From an uncultured Erythrobacter sp. (GTDB taxonomy: Bacteria; Pseudomonadota; Alphaproteobacteria; Sphingomonadales; Sphingomonadaceae): a stretch of DNA of 64,000 nucleotides. Location: positions 186,001 through 250,000 of the forward strand of contig CANMUS010000002.1 in the NCBI GenBank assembly GCA_947501215.1, in the 5' to 3' direction. A program made the position numbers and the translations under genes. The notes under the pieces were generated by a model that saw only the letters and a list, made by a program, of their open reading frames with translations, was not told where the DNA came from and searched no databases. This document shows, one piece after another, positions 8,381 through 16,621 of this stretch; positions within the stretch are counted from its first letter, which is position 1, and each line of letters opens with the position of its first letter.

Positions 8381-9304
8381 ATGGGTCGCCGTTTTTCCTT
8401 TTCAGTCGCTCTGGCGGCTCTGTCTTTTACTGGTCTTGCAACAACTGCCACTGCGCAGGATGCGCCGATAGCATTGCAGCCGTCGAGCAACTGGCACCTC
8501 GACATGGCCGAGAACAAATGCCGCCTGCTCCGCACCTTCGGTCCGGAAGACAGCCGGACGATTTTCTTCCTCGAGCAATGGGATCCGTCCATGTCGGCGA
8601 TCTGGGGGCTTGCAGGCCCGGCTGTCGACGACTTGAGAGTGTCGCGGGACGCTCGCTTCGCCTTCGGACCCGGCGGGGATACGGGGGATTTCCCTGTCGC
8701 CGATATGGACCTCGGCGAACAGAAGCTTGTGAGCGCGACCACGTCGATCGCATTCCACCCCGGCAAGAACGCCGATGGCGAATGGACCGAAGAGGAACGC
8801 GACTGGACCCGCGATCCCCGCGGACTGGCGCACCTCGATCACGAGAATGCGAAAGATGTTTCCACCTTCACGCTGACGCAAAGAGGTCGCGACGATATCG
8901 TTCTCGACCTAGGTCCGATGGACAAACCGCTTGCGGCGATGAACGTGTGCATGGAGGACCTTGTCACACATTGGGGTTTCGATCCCGAGCAACAGCGCTC
9001 GGTCGTCTCGCCGCCCGAGATCGTGAACATGAAGCGGGTCGTGCGCACGATCCAGTCGGAATATCCTGCAGAAGCACTGCGCAAGGGAGCGCAAGCCTAT
9101 TTCGCGCTGCGGCTGACTGTCGACGAGAGCGGAAGAGTGGAAGCCTGCGAGTTGCTCAACCAGACCGTGGCCGAGGATTTCGACATGCGAAAGCATCCTT
9201 GCTCCGTCATGCAGCGGACTGCGCAGATCGAACCGGCGCGCGATGCGGCGGGCCAGCCGGTGCGGAGCTATCTGGCCCACCGGATATTCTACCGTATCCG
9301 ATAA
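8381..9304 (+). CDS. Exported protein with TonB-like C-terminal domain
   Basis: No specific function is known. The 307-residue protein has a cleavable signal peptide (about 1-26, ending ATTATAQ), a long middle domain without recognised motifs, and a C-terminal segment (about 229-307). That segment has the TonB C-terminal pattern: YPAEALRKGAQAYFALRLTVDESGRVEACEL, then paired cysteines. There is no N-terminal anchor helix as in true TonB, so it is probably a periplasmic protein that borrowed the fold. The ATG lies 2 nt after the etfA terminator's T run. Its only ribosome site is inside that hairpin, so expression may depend on an upstream promoter reading through or on melting of the hairpin. 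Confidence 0.75.
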   Translation: MGRRFSFSVALAALSFTGLATTATAQDAPIALQPSSNWHLDMAENKCRLLRTFGPEDSRTIFFLEQWDPSMSAIWGLAGPAVDDLRVSRDARFAFGPGGDTGDFPVADMDLGEQKLVSATTSIAFHPGKNADGEWTEEERDWTRDPRGLAHLDHENAKDVSTFTLTQRGRDDIVLDLGPMDKPLAAMNVCMEDLVTHWGFDPEQQRSVVSPPEIVNMKRVVRTIQSEYPAEALRKGAQAYFALRLTVDESGRVEACELLNQTVAEDFDMRKHPCSVMQRTAQIEPARDAAGQPVRSYLAHRIFYRIR

Positions 9305-9320
9305 GCCCGCGGGCAGGACC

Positions 9321-10601
9321 CTAGCCGAGAGTTTCGCTGAGGAAATGGATCGTCAGGCCCACCAACCCGCCGACCATCGTGCCGTTGATGCGGATGAATT
9401 GCAGGTCGCGGCCGACGGCGCTTTCCACCCGGTCGGTGATAGTATGCGCATCCCAGCGGCGCACGGTTTCGGAGACTAGCCGCACGATCTGGTCGCCATA
9501 GCGGGTGGCGATCCCGACCGCCGTGCGGCGGGCGAAGCGGTTGATCTGGCGTTGCAGGCGCAGATCGTCGCGTAGCGCCCCGCCCAGCTCGGCCAGCGTC
9601 TCGCTGACATAGCCCGAGCCGAGGCCGCCCGATTCGCGGATCGAGACGATCAGATTGGCGCGGATGCGCTCCCACGTGCCCTGCCACCATTCGGCGATGG
9701 CCGGATTGCCGAGCATCTCCCGCTTCATCCGCTCGATACGGGCCTGCAATTCGGGATCCTCGCGCAGGCCGGTCGCGAATTCGGCAAGGCCTTCCTCGAT
9801 CTTGTCGCGCAAGGGGTGGTTCGGATCGACCAGCACTTCGGCGAGCAGCTTGTACAAGCCGTCGATCACCGAATTTGCGAGCCGCTCGTCAAGTCCGGTG
9901 AAGCGGAGGATGCCGTTGGCCCGGCGATGGACCATTTCGCGTACCAGCTGCTCATTGTCTTCGAGCACCAGCCCCGCCCAGCGGATGATCTTGTCGATCA
10001 GCGGCTTATGCTTGCCGTCCGCCATCATGGCCGTGAGCATCCCGCCGATCAGCGGCGCGATTTCCAGCTTGTCGAGCTGCGACTTGATGCCGCTGCGCAC
10101 CTGCGTACCGAGCCGTTCGGGGTCGAGCGATTCCAGCACTTCGACCGCCAGTTCCCCTGCGCCCAGCCGGATGCGCGAATCGCGCGTCGCTTTGGGATCG
10201 GCGAGATAGCTGCCGATCGCTTTCGCCAGATTCATCGACCCCATCCGCCGCCCGACGACAGCGGGGGTTAGGAAGTTTTCGCGCAGGAAGCCCGCCATCG
10301 TGTCGGCGATGCGATCCTTGTTCTCCGGGATGATCGCCGTGTGCGGGATCGGCAGGCCGAGCGGGCGGCGGAACAGCGCGGTCACCGCGAACCAGTCGGC
10401 TAGTCCGCCGACCATGGCGGCCTCCGCAAAGGCGTGGAGATAGCCCCACGCCGGATGCAGCTCGAGATTGCGGCCCGACAGCAGGAAGAGGCCGGCCATC
10501 AGGACTATCAGGCCGGTGGCGGTACGTCGCATGACCCGCGCACGATCCGGCGGTAGCGCTGGAGGCGCGGTGACTGAGCCGGCGTGGCGGGGATCGTTCA
10601 C
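9321..10601 (-). CDS. DUF445-family membrane protein
   Basis: Conserved protein of unknown function (DUF445, related to YjiN). The 426 residues start with a transmembrane helix (about 27-44) followed by AEAAMVGGLADWFAVTALFRRPLGLPIPHTAIIP (about 60-93), the hallmark of the family. A long helical region follows, and a second hydrophobic helix sits near the C-terminus (INGTMVGGLVGLTIHFL). It starts with GTG and overlaps the RND transporter stop by 4 nt, so it is the last cistron of the efflux operon. Whether it acts with the pump is unknown. Confidence 0.88.
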   Translation of the reverse strand: MNDPRHAGSVTAPPALPPDRARVMRRTATGLIVLMAGLFLLSGRNLELHPAWGYLHAFAEAAMVGGLADWFAVTALFRRPLGLPIPHTAIIPENKDRIADTMAGFLRENFLTPAVVGRRMGSMNLAKAIGSYLADPKATRDSRIRLGAGELAVEVLESLDPERLGTQVRSGIKSQLDKLEIAPLIGGMLTAMMADGKHKPLIDKIIRWAGLVLEDNEQLVREMVHRRANGILRFTGLDERLANSVIDGLYKLLAEVLVDPNHPLRDKIEEGLAEFATGLREDPELQARIERMKREMLGNPAIAEWWQGTWERIRANLIVSIRESGGLGSGYVSETLAELGGALRDDLRLQRQINRFARRTAVGIATRYGDQIVRLVSETVRRWDAHTITDRVESAVGRDLQFIRINGTMVGGLVGLTIHFLSETLG

Positions 10602-13600
10602 TCGGCGGGCTCGGCCCCCGGTTCGGCGGTCCCCGCGCCTGCCAGCCCGCGCTTGTCGTCACCCGGGCGATAGGTGAGCATGCGCTGGCGCAGCCACGGA
10701 CCCGCGCGCTTCTCGAAGCCATCGGCGAGGCTGAAGCCTGCCGGTACGATCAGCAGCGTGAGCAGGGTCGAGAGGATCAGGCCCCCGATCACCACGGTAC
10801 CCATCGGCGCGCGCCAGGCTCCGTCGCCCGAGCCAAGCACGCCGGACAAGGCGATCGGCACCATCCCGGCCGTCATTGCGACGGTCGTCATGACGATCGG
10901 CTGCGCACGCTTGTGGCCCGCATCGACGATTGCTTCCAGCTTGCGCGTGCCCTTGTCCATCTCCTCGATCGCGAAGTCGATCAGCAGGATCGAGTTCTTG
11001 GAGACGATGCCGAGGAGCAACAGGATGCCGATATAGACCGGCATCGATTGTGGCTGGCCGAACAGCCACACCAGCAGGATGCCCCCGAGCGGGGCGAGCG
11101 CGAGGCTGGCCATGTTCACCAGCGGGCTCATGAGACGTTTGTACAGCAGCACGAGCACGGCAAACACCAGCAGCACCCCCGACGCGATAGCGATCGTCAG
11201 GCTGGTCATCAGCTCGGCCTGCCATTCTTCTTCGCCGACCACGTCGCGGATCACGCCCTGGGGCAGGTCCTGCAAGATGGGCAACTGGTCGATTTCGGCC
11301 TGAGCTTCGCCCTTCACGACGCCTTGGGCCAGATCGGCCCCGACCAGCACGCGGCGGTTCTGGTTGTAGCGCTGGATGGTCGTCGGGCCGGAGCCGAAGC
11401 TGATCTCGGCCACTCGCGACAAGGGCACCGACCCACCGCTTGCCGTTTGCACCGGCAGATTGCGGATCGTGTCCAAGTTCTCGCGCGATTGCTCGGGTAG
11501 CTTGACCCGGATCGGGATCTGGCGGTCCGAGAGCGAGAATTTCGCCGCGTTCTGCTCGATCTCGCCCATGGTCGCGATGCGGATCGTCTGGCTTAGCGCG
11601 ATGGTCGATACGCCGAGTTCCGCCGCAAGATCCTCGCGCGGAGAGATGATCAGCTCCGGCCGGTTGATGTCGGCACTCACCCGCGGGGCGACGAGCGAGT
11701 CGATGGTCTTCATCTGCTCAACCAGCTGGGCAGCCGTATCGTTGAGCAGCTCGGGATCCGAACCGGCCAGCATTACCGTCATGTCGCGGCCCGAGCCGAA
11801 ACCGCCCGATTGCGACGCGAAGCGAACCCGCGCATCGGCGATCTGCGAGAGCTCCGGCGCGAGACTGCGCTCGAACTCGATCGAGGTCCGTTCGCGGTCG
11901 GGGCGCAGCGTGATGTAGATCGTCGCCTGGCCTTCGCGGACGCGCTCCAGTGCCAGTTCCACCTCCTGCTGCTTGTAGAGGAGGTCGGCGACCTGATCGA
12001 CGACCCGTTCGGTGGTCTCGAGCGTCGTGCCCGGCACCATCTCGATCTCGATGCGGCTGTTCTCGTCGTCGATCACCGGCTGGAACTGGGTGGGCACGAT
12101 GCCGAACAGCAGTACGGTCAGCAGCAGGGAGAAATAGCCGACGCCGAGCATCCATACCCGGTGGTCGAGGAAGCGCGCGTAGAGATACTGCCAGGCCTGC
12201 TTCATGTGGCTGCCGAACAGCCCGGTAATCAGGCCGAGGACCTTGAAGAACACAAGCGTCAGCAGGAAGCCTGCCAGCAGTGCGATGGCCAGCTGGATGA
12301 TGCCGACGATTTTCACGATCGTTTCGGGCAGGAAGCCGGGATCGGGATCGCCCCCGGTGATCATCGCGGGAATGCCGAGGCCTTGCAGCAGGCCGGACAC
12401 GGTGAACGTGCCGAATGCCGAAACGGCGAGCGCTCCGATAACAGTGAATAGCAGCGCCAGCACATAGAGCCAGCGATGGCGCGGGCCCTCCAGCCCCTCG
12501 CGCAGCCGGTGCATCTTGCCCCGGTCGAGCGACCAGCGCAGGACGCCCATGTAGCGATCCATCATCGGGCCCTCGCCATGCGCGGCCTGACCGTGGGACT
12601 TGAGGAAGTAGGCCGCCAGCATCGGCGTGATCATGCGCGCCACGGCGAGCGACATCAGCACGGCGACCACGACGGTGAAGCCGAAGTTCTTGAAAAACTG
12701 CCCCGAGATGCCGGGCATGGCACCGACCGGGAAGAACACCGCGACGATACAGAAACTTGTCGCGACGACCGGCAGGCCGATCTCGTCGGCCGCATCGATA
12801 GATGCCTGGTAGGCGCTCTTGCCCATGCGCATGTGGCGCACGATGTTCTCGATCTCCACGATCGCATCGTCGACGAGCACCCCAGCCACGAGGGCCAGCG
12901 CCAGCAGCGACAGCTGGTTCAGGTTGAAGCCGAGCAGGTCCATGAACCAGAAGGTCGGAATAGCCGAAAGCGGGATCGCCACGGCGGAAATCGCCGTCGC
13001 GCGCCAATCCCGCAGGAAGAAGAACACCACCACCACGGCGAGGATCGCACCCTCGATCATCGCGGCCATGGCGCTTTCGTACTGGTCCTTCGTGTATTTG
13101 ACCGTGTTGAACAGCGGGATGAACTTGACGCCAGGATTGCTGGCCTCGATCTCTTCGATTTTCTCGAGCGCGTTTTCGTAGACGGTGACGTCCGATGCTC
13201 CCTTCGCGCGGCTCATGGCGAAGTTCACGACCTCCTTGTCGCCCACCTTGCTGATCGAGGTCCGCTCGGAATAGCCGTCGCGGACGGTGGCCACGTCGGA
13301 GAGTTTGACCGTCCGCCCGCCGCCGAGCTGGATGCGGCGTTCGCCCAGCTCGTAAGCCGAGTCGTTGTTGCCCAGCACGCGTACCGACTGGCGCGTGCCG
13401 CCGACTTCGGCCATGCCGCCGGCCGCATCGATATTGTTCTGGCGCAGCACGCCGTTGATCTGGCTGGCAGTAACGCCGAGCGCCTGCATGCGCGGCAGAT
13501 CGAGAATAACTTCGATCTCGCGGTCGACCCCGCCGAAGCGATTGACCTCGGCCATGCCCTCGATCGACAACAATTGCTTGGCAATCGTGTCGTCGATGAA

Positions 13601-14074
13601 CCAGCTCAGCCCCTCGATGGTCATGTCGTCGGCTTCGACAGCATAGATCGCCAGGAAGCCGCCGGAGATTTCCTGCTTGCTCACGCGCGGTTCAAGGATG
13701 CCGTCGGGCAGCGAGCCGCGGATCGTGTCGATCGCGTTCTTCACTTCCGCCGTGGCATCGTTGGGGTCGACGCCGATCTCGAATTCGATGAAGGTATTCG
13801 AATTGCCTTCGCTGGCAGTCGAATTGATCGAGTTCACGCCGTTGATCGAGCGCACGGCGGCCTCGACCCGCTGGGTGATCTGGTTCTCGATCTCGGTCGG
13901 CGCGGCGCCTGGCTGCGAGATATTCACGCTGACTGCCGGGAATTCGATGTCGGGATTGTTCACGACATCCATGCGCATGAAGCTGATCAGGCCGGCCAGC
14001 AGCAGCGCGGTAAACGCGACCAGCGGAATCACCGGGTTGCGGATCGACCAGGCGGAGATGTTACGGAAATTCAT
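10598..14074 (-). CDS. RND-family efflux transporter permease (AcrB/MexB-like) with extra membrane insertion
   Basis: Proton-driven multidrug or metabolite exporter of the inner membrane. From the ATG at 14074 it is 1158 residues, about 100 longer than typical AcrB relatives. Core features are present: the N-terminal helix, the porter domain, the proton-relay pair Asp402-Asp403 in TM4 (GVLVDDAIVEIENI) and the TM10 lysine in GIVSKNSILLIDFA (about Lys1026). Between the TM6 end (about 495) and TM7 (about 640) there is an extra block (about 525-635) with two or more additional hydrophobic helices. The adaptor gene lies 13 nt upstream and a DUF445 gene overlaps its stop. The substrate is unknown. 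Confidence 0.94.
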   Translation of the reverse strand: MNFRNISAWSIRNPVIPLVAFTALLLAGLISFMRMDVVNNPDIEFPAVSVNISQPGAAPTEIENQITQRVEAAVRSINGVNSINSTASEGNSNTFIEFEIGVDPNDATAEVKNAIDTIRGSLPDGILEPRVSKQEISGGFLAIYAVEADDMTIEGLSWFIDDTIAKQLLSIEGMAEVNRFGGVDREIEVILDLPRMQALGVTASQINGVLRQNNIDAAGGMAEVGGTRQSVRVLGNNDSAYELGERRIQLGGGRTVKLSDVATVRDGYSERTSISKVGDKEVVNFAMSRAKGASDVTVYENALEKIEEIEASNPGVKFIPLFNTVKYTKDQYESAMAAMIEGAILAVVVVFFFLRDWRATAISAVAIPLSAIPTFWFMDLLGFNLNQLSLLALALVAGVLVDDAIVEIENIVRHMRMGKSAYQASIDAADEIGLPVVATSFCIVAVFFPVGAMPGISGQFFKNFGFTVVVAVLMSLAVARMITPMLAAYFLKSHGQAAHGEGPMMDRYMGVLRWSLDRGKMHRLREGLEGPRHRWLYVLALLFTVIGALAVSAFGTFTVSGLLQGLGIPAMITGGDPDPGFLPETIVKIVGIIQLAIALLAGFLLTLVFFKVLGLITGLFGSHMKQAWQYLYARFLDHRVWMLGVGYFSLLLTVLLFGIVPTQFQPVIDDENSRIEIEMVPGTTLETTERVVDQVADLLYKQQEVELALERVREGQATIYITLRPDRERTSIEFERSLAPELSQIADARVRFASQSGGFGSGRDMTVMLAGSDPELLNDTAAQLVEQMKTIDSLVAPRVSADINRPELIISPREDLAAELGVSTIALSQTIRIATMGEIEQNAAKFSLSDRQIPIRVKLPEQSRENLDTIRNLPVQTASGGSVPLSRVAEISFGSGPTTIQRYNQNRRVLVGADLAQGVVKGEAQAEIDQLPILQDLPQGVIRDVVGEEEWQAELMTSLTIAIASGVLLVFAVLVLLYKRLMSPLVNMASLALAPLGGILLVWLFGQPQSMPVYIGILLLLGIVSKNSILLIDFAIEEMDKGTRKLEAIVDAGHKRAQPIVMTTVAMTAGMVPIALSGVLGSGDGAWRAPMGTVVIGGLILSTLLTLLIVPAGFSLADGFEKRAGPWLRQRMLTYRPGDDKRGLAGAGTAEPGAEPAE

Positions 14075-14087
14075 ATGCCAGTCCCGC

Positions 14088-15284
14088 TCACGCGCCGTCG
14101 GCGATTGGGCGGACCGTCTCGCCCGGATTGAGGAAACCGGCGGCCCGCAGCACCACCCGCTCGTTGCCTGCAAGGCCGCCTGCGATGACGATGCCTTCGG
14201 ATGTCACCTGGCCGAGCTCGATATTGCGCCGCTGCACCGTGTTTTCGGCATCCACGATGAAGACATAGCTGCCCTCGTCGTCAGACTGGATCGCGCTCTC
14301 GGGGAGGATCGGCGCGCTGACCGTGCCGCTCTTGATCACGACCGTCGCGAAGCCGCCGGGGCGCAAGCCCTCGGCATAGGGCAGCGCGATCCGCGCCGTA
14401 CCCTGGCGATCCTGCGAGCTGATCAGCGGCGCGACCTGCCAGACGCTCCCGGTATAGCTATTGTCCGACCCGACCGGCGTGACGGTGGCTGTGGTGCCCA
14501 CGTTGATCTGCGCGAGATCGGTTTCGCTGAGGCGTGCGAGCACCTCCATCTCACCACCGCGGGCGATGCGGAACAGCGGAGGGGAGCCGGCGCTGACCGT
14601 CTGACCGATTTCCACATTGCGTTCGAGCACGAGGCCGGAGGCTGGCGCGACCACGTTGAGGCGGGCGTTCCGGGCCTGCAATTCGCGGACCTGTGCCTGC
14701 GCCACGCGCACCCGCGCGACGGCCGCATCGCGCGTTGCCGTGAGGCGATCGACGTCTGCCTCGGAAACGAAACCGCGCTCGACGAGCTGCAGCGAGCGGT
14801 CGAGATTGGCTTGCGCGATATTGGCGTCCGACTGCGCGACCTGAACCTGGGCGGCGGCGCTCTGCACCTGCTGCGACTGGACCGAGCGATCGATCGAGAC
14901 GAGCACCTGGCCCTGGCGGACCCAGTCGCCGGCATCGACGCTGATTGCCGTCACGCGGCCGCCTTCACCGACGACGCCCACCGGCAGATCACGCCGCGCG
15001 GCAAGCGTGCCGGTCGCGGAAATCTCGCCATCGACGGTGCTCTGGCCCGGCGCGATCACCGTGACGCTCGGCAATTGGGCCTCACCACCGGCGCTCTCTT
15101 CCGCGCTCCCCCCGGAGACAACGAAATAGGCCACGATCGCAAGCAGCAGGGCAAGGATCGCAGCGCCGATGTACCAGCGGCGGCGACGCGTCGCTTCGGC
15201 CGTTTCGTCGGATTCGAGCGACGCGCTGCCTGTCATCGGCTCTACCCGCTCCGCCTCGAAACCAGATTCGTAATTCATGGCCAT
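14088..15284 (-). CDS. RND efflux periplasmic adaptor subunit (HlyD/AcrA family)
   Basis: Membrane-fusion protein linking the RND pump to an outer-membrane channel. The 398 residues show a short cytoplasmic tail, an anchor helix at about 37-60, a lipoyl/barrel-sandwich half (GEGGRVTAISVDAGDWVRQGQVLVSID), an alpha-hairpin rich in Ala, Gln and Val (about 120-200), the second lipoyl half, and a beta-barrel domain. The first ATG (15284) follows GGGG at a suitable distance; a second ATG two codons later is possible. It begins the adaptor-pump-DUF445 operon, with a promoter-like element 34-62 nt upstream. No outer-membrane factor gene is adjacent. Confidence 0.94.
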   Translation of the reverse strand: MAMNYESGFEAERVEPMTGSASLESDETAEATRRRRWYIGAAILALLLAIVAYFVVSGGSAEESAGGEAQLPSVTVIAPGQSTVDGEISATGTLAARRDLPVGVVGEGGRVTAISVDAGDWVRQGQVLVSIDRSVQSQQVQSAAAQVQVAQSDANIAQANLDRSLQLVERGFVSEADVDRLTATRDAAVARVRVAQAQVRELQARNARLNVVAPASGLVLERNVEIGQTVSAGSPPLFRIARGGEMEVLARLSETDLAQINVGTTATVTPVGSDNSYTGSVWQVAPLISSQDRQGTARIALPYAEGLRPGGFATVVIKSGTVSAPILPESAIQSDDEGSYVFIVDAENTVQRRNIELGQVTSEGIVIAGGLAGNERVVLRAAGFLNPGETVRPIADGA

Positions 15285-15317
15285 ATCGCCCCGGTATGCG
15301 TCTTTTCGGATCGCAGT

Positions 15318-15346
15318 GTATTATCCTGCTAGGTCACTTAGTGCAA
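15318..15346 (-). promoter_or_regulatory. Promoter with overlapping palindrome for the RND operon
   Basis: On the minus strand TTGCAC (15346-15341) and TAATAC (15323-15318) are spaced by 17 nt, close to a sigma-70 promoter. The -35 box overlaps the palindrome CACTTAGTG (15335-15343), a plausible site for a TetR- or MarR-type repressor. No regulator gene is adjacent, so the regulator is unknown. Confidence 0.5.
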
Positions 15347-15454
15347 GATACTAGCTCGATAGCCGCTAGACCACGCGCTCGGCGCAGGCAAAGAACTATC
15401 GACCGATGTGGACCATGAGCGGACGAAGGGCAACGAAAACGGGTGCCTCGACGA

Positions 15455-15488
15455 CGAAAGCCGGAGATCTTTCGATCCCCGGCTTTCG
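15455..15488. terminator. Stem-loop downstream of glsB-type gene
   Basis: CGAAAGCCGG (15455-15464) pairs with CCGGCTTTCG (15479-15488), with an inner GATC/GATC pairing. There is no clear T run on either strand, so it may be an mRNA-stabilising hairpin rather than an intrinsic terminator. It separates the stress gene from the RND promoter region. Confidence 0.45.
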
Positions 15489-15515
15489 GATTGTTCTGAT
15501 GTAATCGCGCTAAGT

Positions 15516-15782
15516 TTAGCGAACGCGTCCACGCTGGACGAGGTTCGCAATTCCGAGAAGCACGATCGCGCCGATGATGGCGATGATGAAGCCGGTCAGG
15601 TTGAAGGTCTGGATAGTGCCTTCGATGCCGAAAACGGCGCCTGCAAGGAAATTGCCGATCAGCGCACCGATGATGCCGACGACGATATTCCAGAAGATGC
15701 CCATGGAGGCATCGCGGTTCATGACAAGGCTAGCCAGCCAGCCCGCTACACCGCCGACGATAATTGCAATAATCCAACCCAT
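15516..15782 (-). CDS. GlsB/YeaQ/YmgE-family stress-response membrane protein
   Basis: Small glycine-rich inner-membrane protein (transglycosylase-associated family), commonly induced by general stress; its molecular role is unknown. The 88 residues form three hydrophobic helices, with GWIIAIIVGGVAGWLASLVM first, then GIFWNIVVGIIGALIGNFLAG, then a final helix ending in a basic tail. The ATG is preceded by an excellent AGGAGGA site. It is monocistronic, with about 140 nt to the next gene. A weak EcfG-like element (GGAAC, 16 nt, CGCT on the minus strand at 15900-15876) is noted but not convincing. Confidence 0.92.
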   Translation of the reverse strand: MGWIIAIIVGGVAGWLASLVMNRDASMGIFWNIVVGIIGALIGNFLAGAVFGIEGTIQTFNLTGFIIAIIGAIVLLGIANLVQRGRVR

Positions 15783-15926
15783 TGTATTCCTCCTGTTTTA
15801 TCCTGCCCGCCCGATATTCACTTTCGGGCTTCGACAGGAAAACGGTCTCCTGCGTGGTGCAGGACTACCTAGAGGAGCGGATGGTGATGCGTTTTGTTCC
15901 CGGGCCCGTCGCCCGCCCCGGAAGGC

Positions 15927-16226
15927 TCAGTATTTCAACTGGCGTTCGTAGAGGTCGCGATAGTGCTGAATGCGGGTAACGCGTAGGCCCTGCATGCCGG
16001 AGCGATCGACGGCGCGCTGCCAGGAAGCGAACTCCTCCAGGCTCAAGCTATAACGATCCAGAACCTCGTCGATCGACAGAAGTCCGCCATTGACGGCAGC
16101 GACGACCTCGGCCTTGCGGCGCACGACCCAACGCTTGGTCTGGGGCGACGGCAAATCGTCGAGCGTCAGCGGCTCTCCGAGAGGGCCGATGACCTGCGCC
16201 GGCCGGATATCCTGGTTTTCAATCAT
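15927..16226 (-). CDS. sciP: SciP, CtrA inhibitor protein (DUF1153)
   Basis: Small helix-turn-helix protein that, in Caulobacter, binds CtrA and blocks activation of its target promoters in G1. The 99 residues carry the DUF1153 core: VIGPLGEPLTLDDLP (about 12-26), then RWVVRRKAEVVAAVNGGLLS and the recognition region SLEEFASWQRAVDRSGMQGLRVTR. Length and motif order match the family closely. Its ATG overlaps the stop of an upstream small ORF by 4 nt (ATGA), implying co-translation. Confidence 0.93.
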   Translation of the reverse strand: MIENQDIRPAQVIGPLGEPLTLDDLPSPQTKRWVVRRKAEVVAAVNGGLLSIDEVLDRYSLSLEEFASWQRAVDRSGMQGLRVTRIQHYRDLYERQLKY

Positions 16227-16516
16227 TCCGTCTCTCTGTCGCCGTGGGTTTCATCACCTGCGGTGTCGCCAAGGCCTAGCGGGTCTGGTTTGCCATCCGT
16301 TGAAATATCGTGGTTAACAGCGCCTTCATTCTTTTCGCTGCCTTCGCGGCGGACGTCCGCGAAGGCCCCGAAGCCCCCTTCGACCTGCGCGATCTCCTCC
16401 CGGAGTTCGCGAGTCGCCGCCAAGCGCGCGACCAGATCGGTCCAGCGAAACCGGCGGAGATCCGCGGCTTCGCGCTTGTCGGCCAGATCGGCTCTTTGAA
16501 ATTGCCCCTCGATCAT
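16223..16516 (-). CDS. Small hypothetical protein translationally coupled to sciP
   Basis: No function is recognised. The 97-residue product has an amphipathic, probably coiled-coil N-terminal half (ADKREAADLRRFRWTDLVAR, then ATRELREEIAQVEGG) and a strongly acidic, disordered C-terminal tail. It is judged real because its TGA overlaps the sciP ATG as ATGA and it lies on the same strand in the divergent gap from mnmA. The ATG at 16516 lacks a clear ribosome site; the frame stays open upstream but enters mnmA. It may be a partner or leader protein of SciP. Confidence 0.5.
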   Translation of the reverse strand: MIEGQFQRADLADKREAADLRRFRWTDLVARLAATRELREEIAQVEGGFGAFADVRREGSEKNEGAVNHDISTDGKPDPLGLGDTAGDETHGDRETE

Positions 16517-16621
16517 TTGTACGAGGATAACGGCACATGGTGAACGAACCGTAAAGCGTCGCATGCGCGCTTGCGCGCTGCCCTCTGGTGGCAAGCCCCC
16601 CAGCCGTGTATGGGGCGCGCC

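Noticed and set aside
8381-9304. Calling the exported protein a true TonB
   Set aside because: It has a cleavable signal peptide instead of a TonB anchor helix, no proline-rich spacer, and no ExbB/ExbD neighbours.
12476-14131. 551-codon open frame on the plus strand opposite the RND pump
   Set aside because: His/Arg/Asp-rich composition is typical of antisense shadows; the minus-strand pump has full family motifs.
15338-15550. 70-codon minus-strand frame upstream of the RND adaptor
   Set aside because: Serine-rich, no domain and no ribosome site, and it overlaps the probable promoter and the hairpin at 15455-15488.
15876-15900. EcfG-like promoter for the GlsB-type gene (GGAAC, 16 nt, CGCT, minus strand)
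   Set aside because: The -10 side has a mismatch at a key T and the leader would be about 90 nt. It is too weak to call without mapping data.
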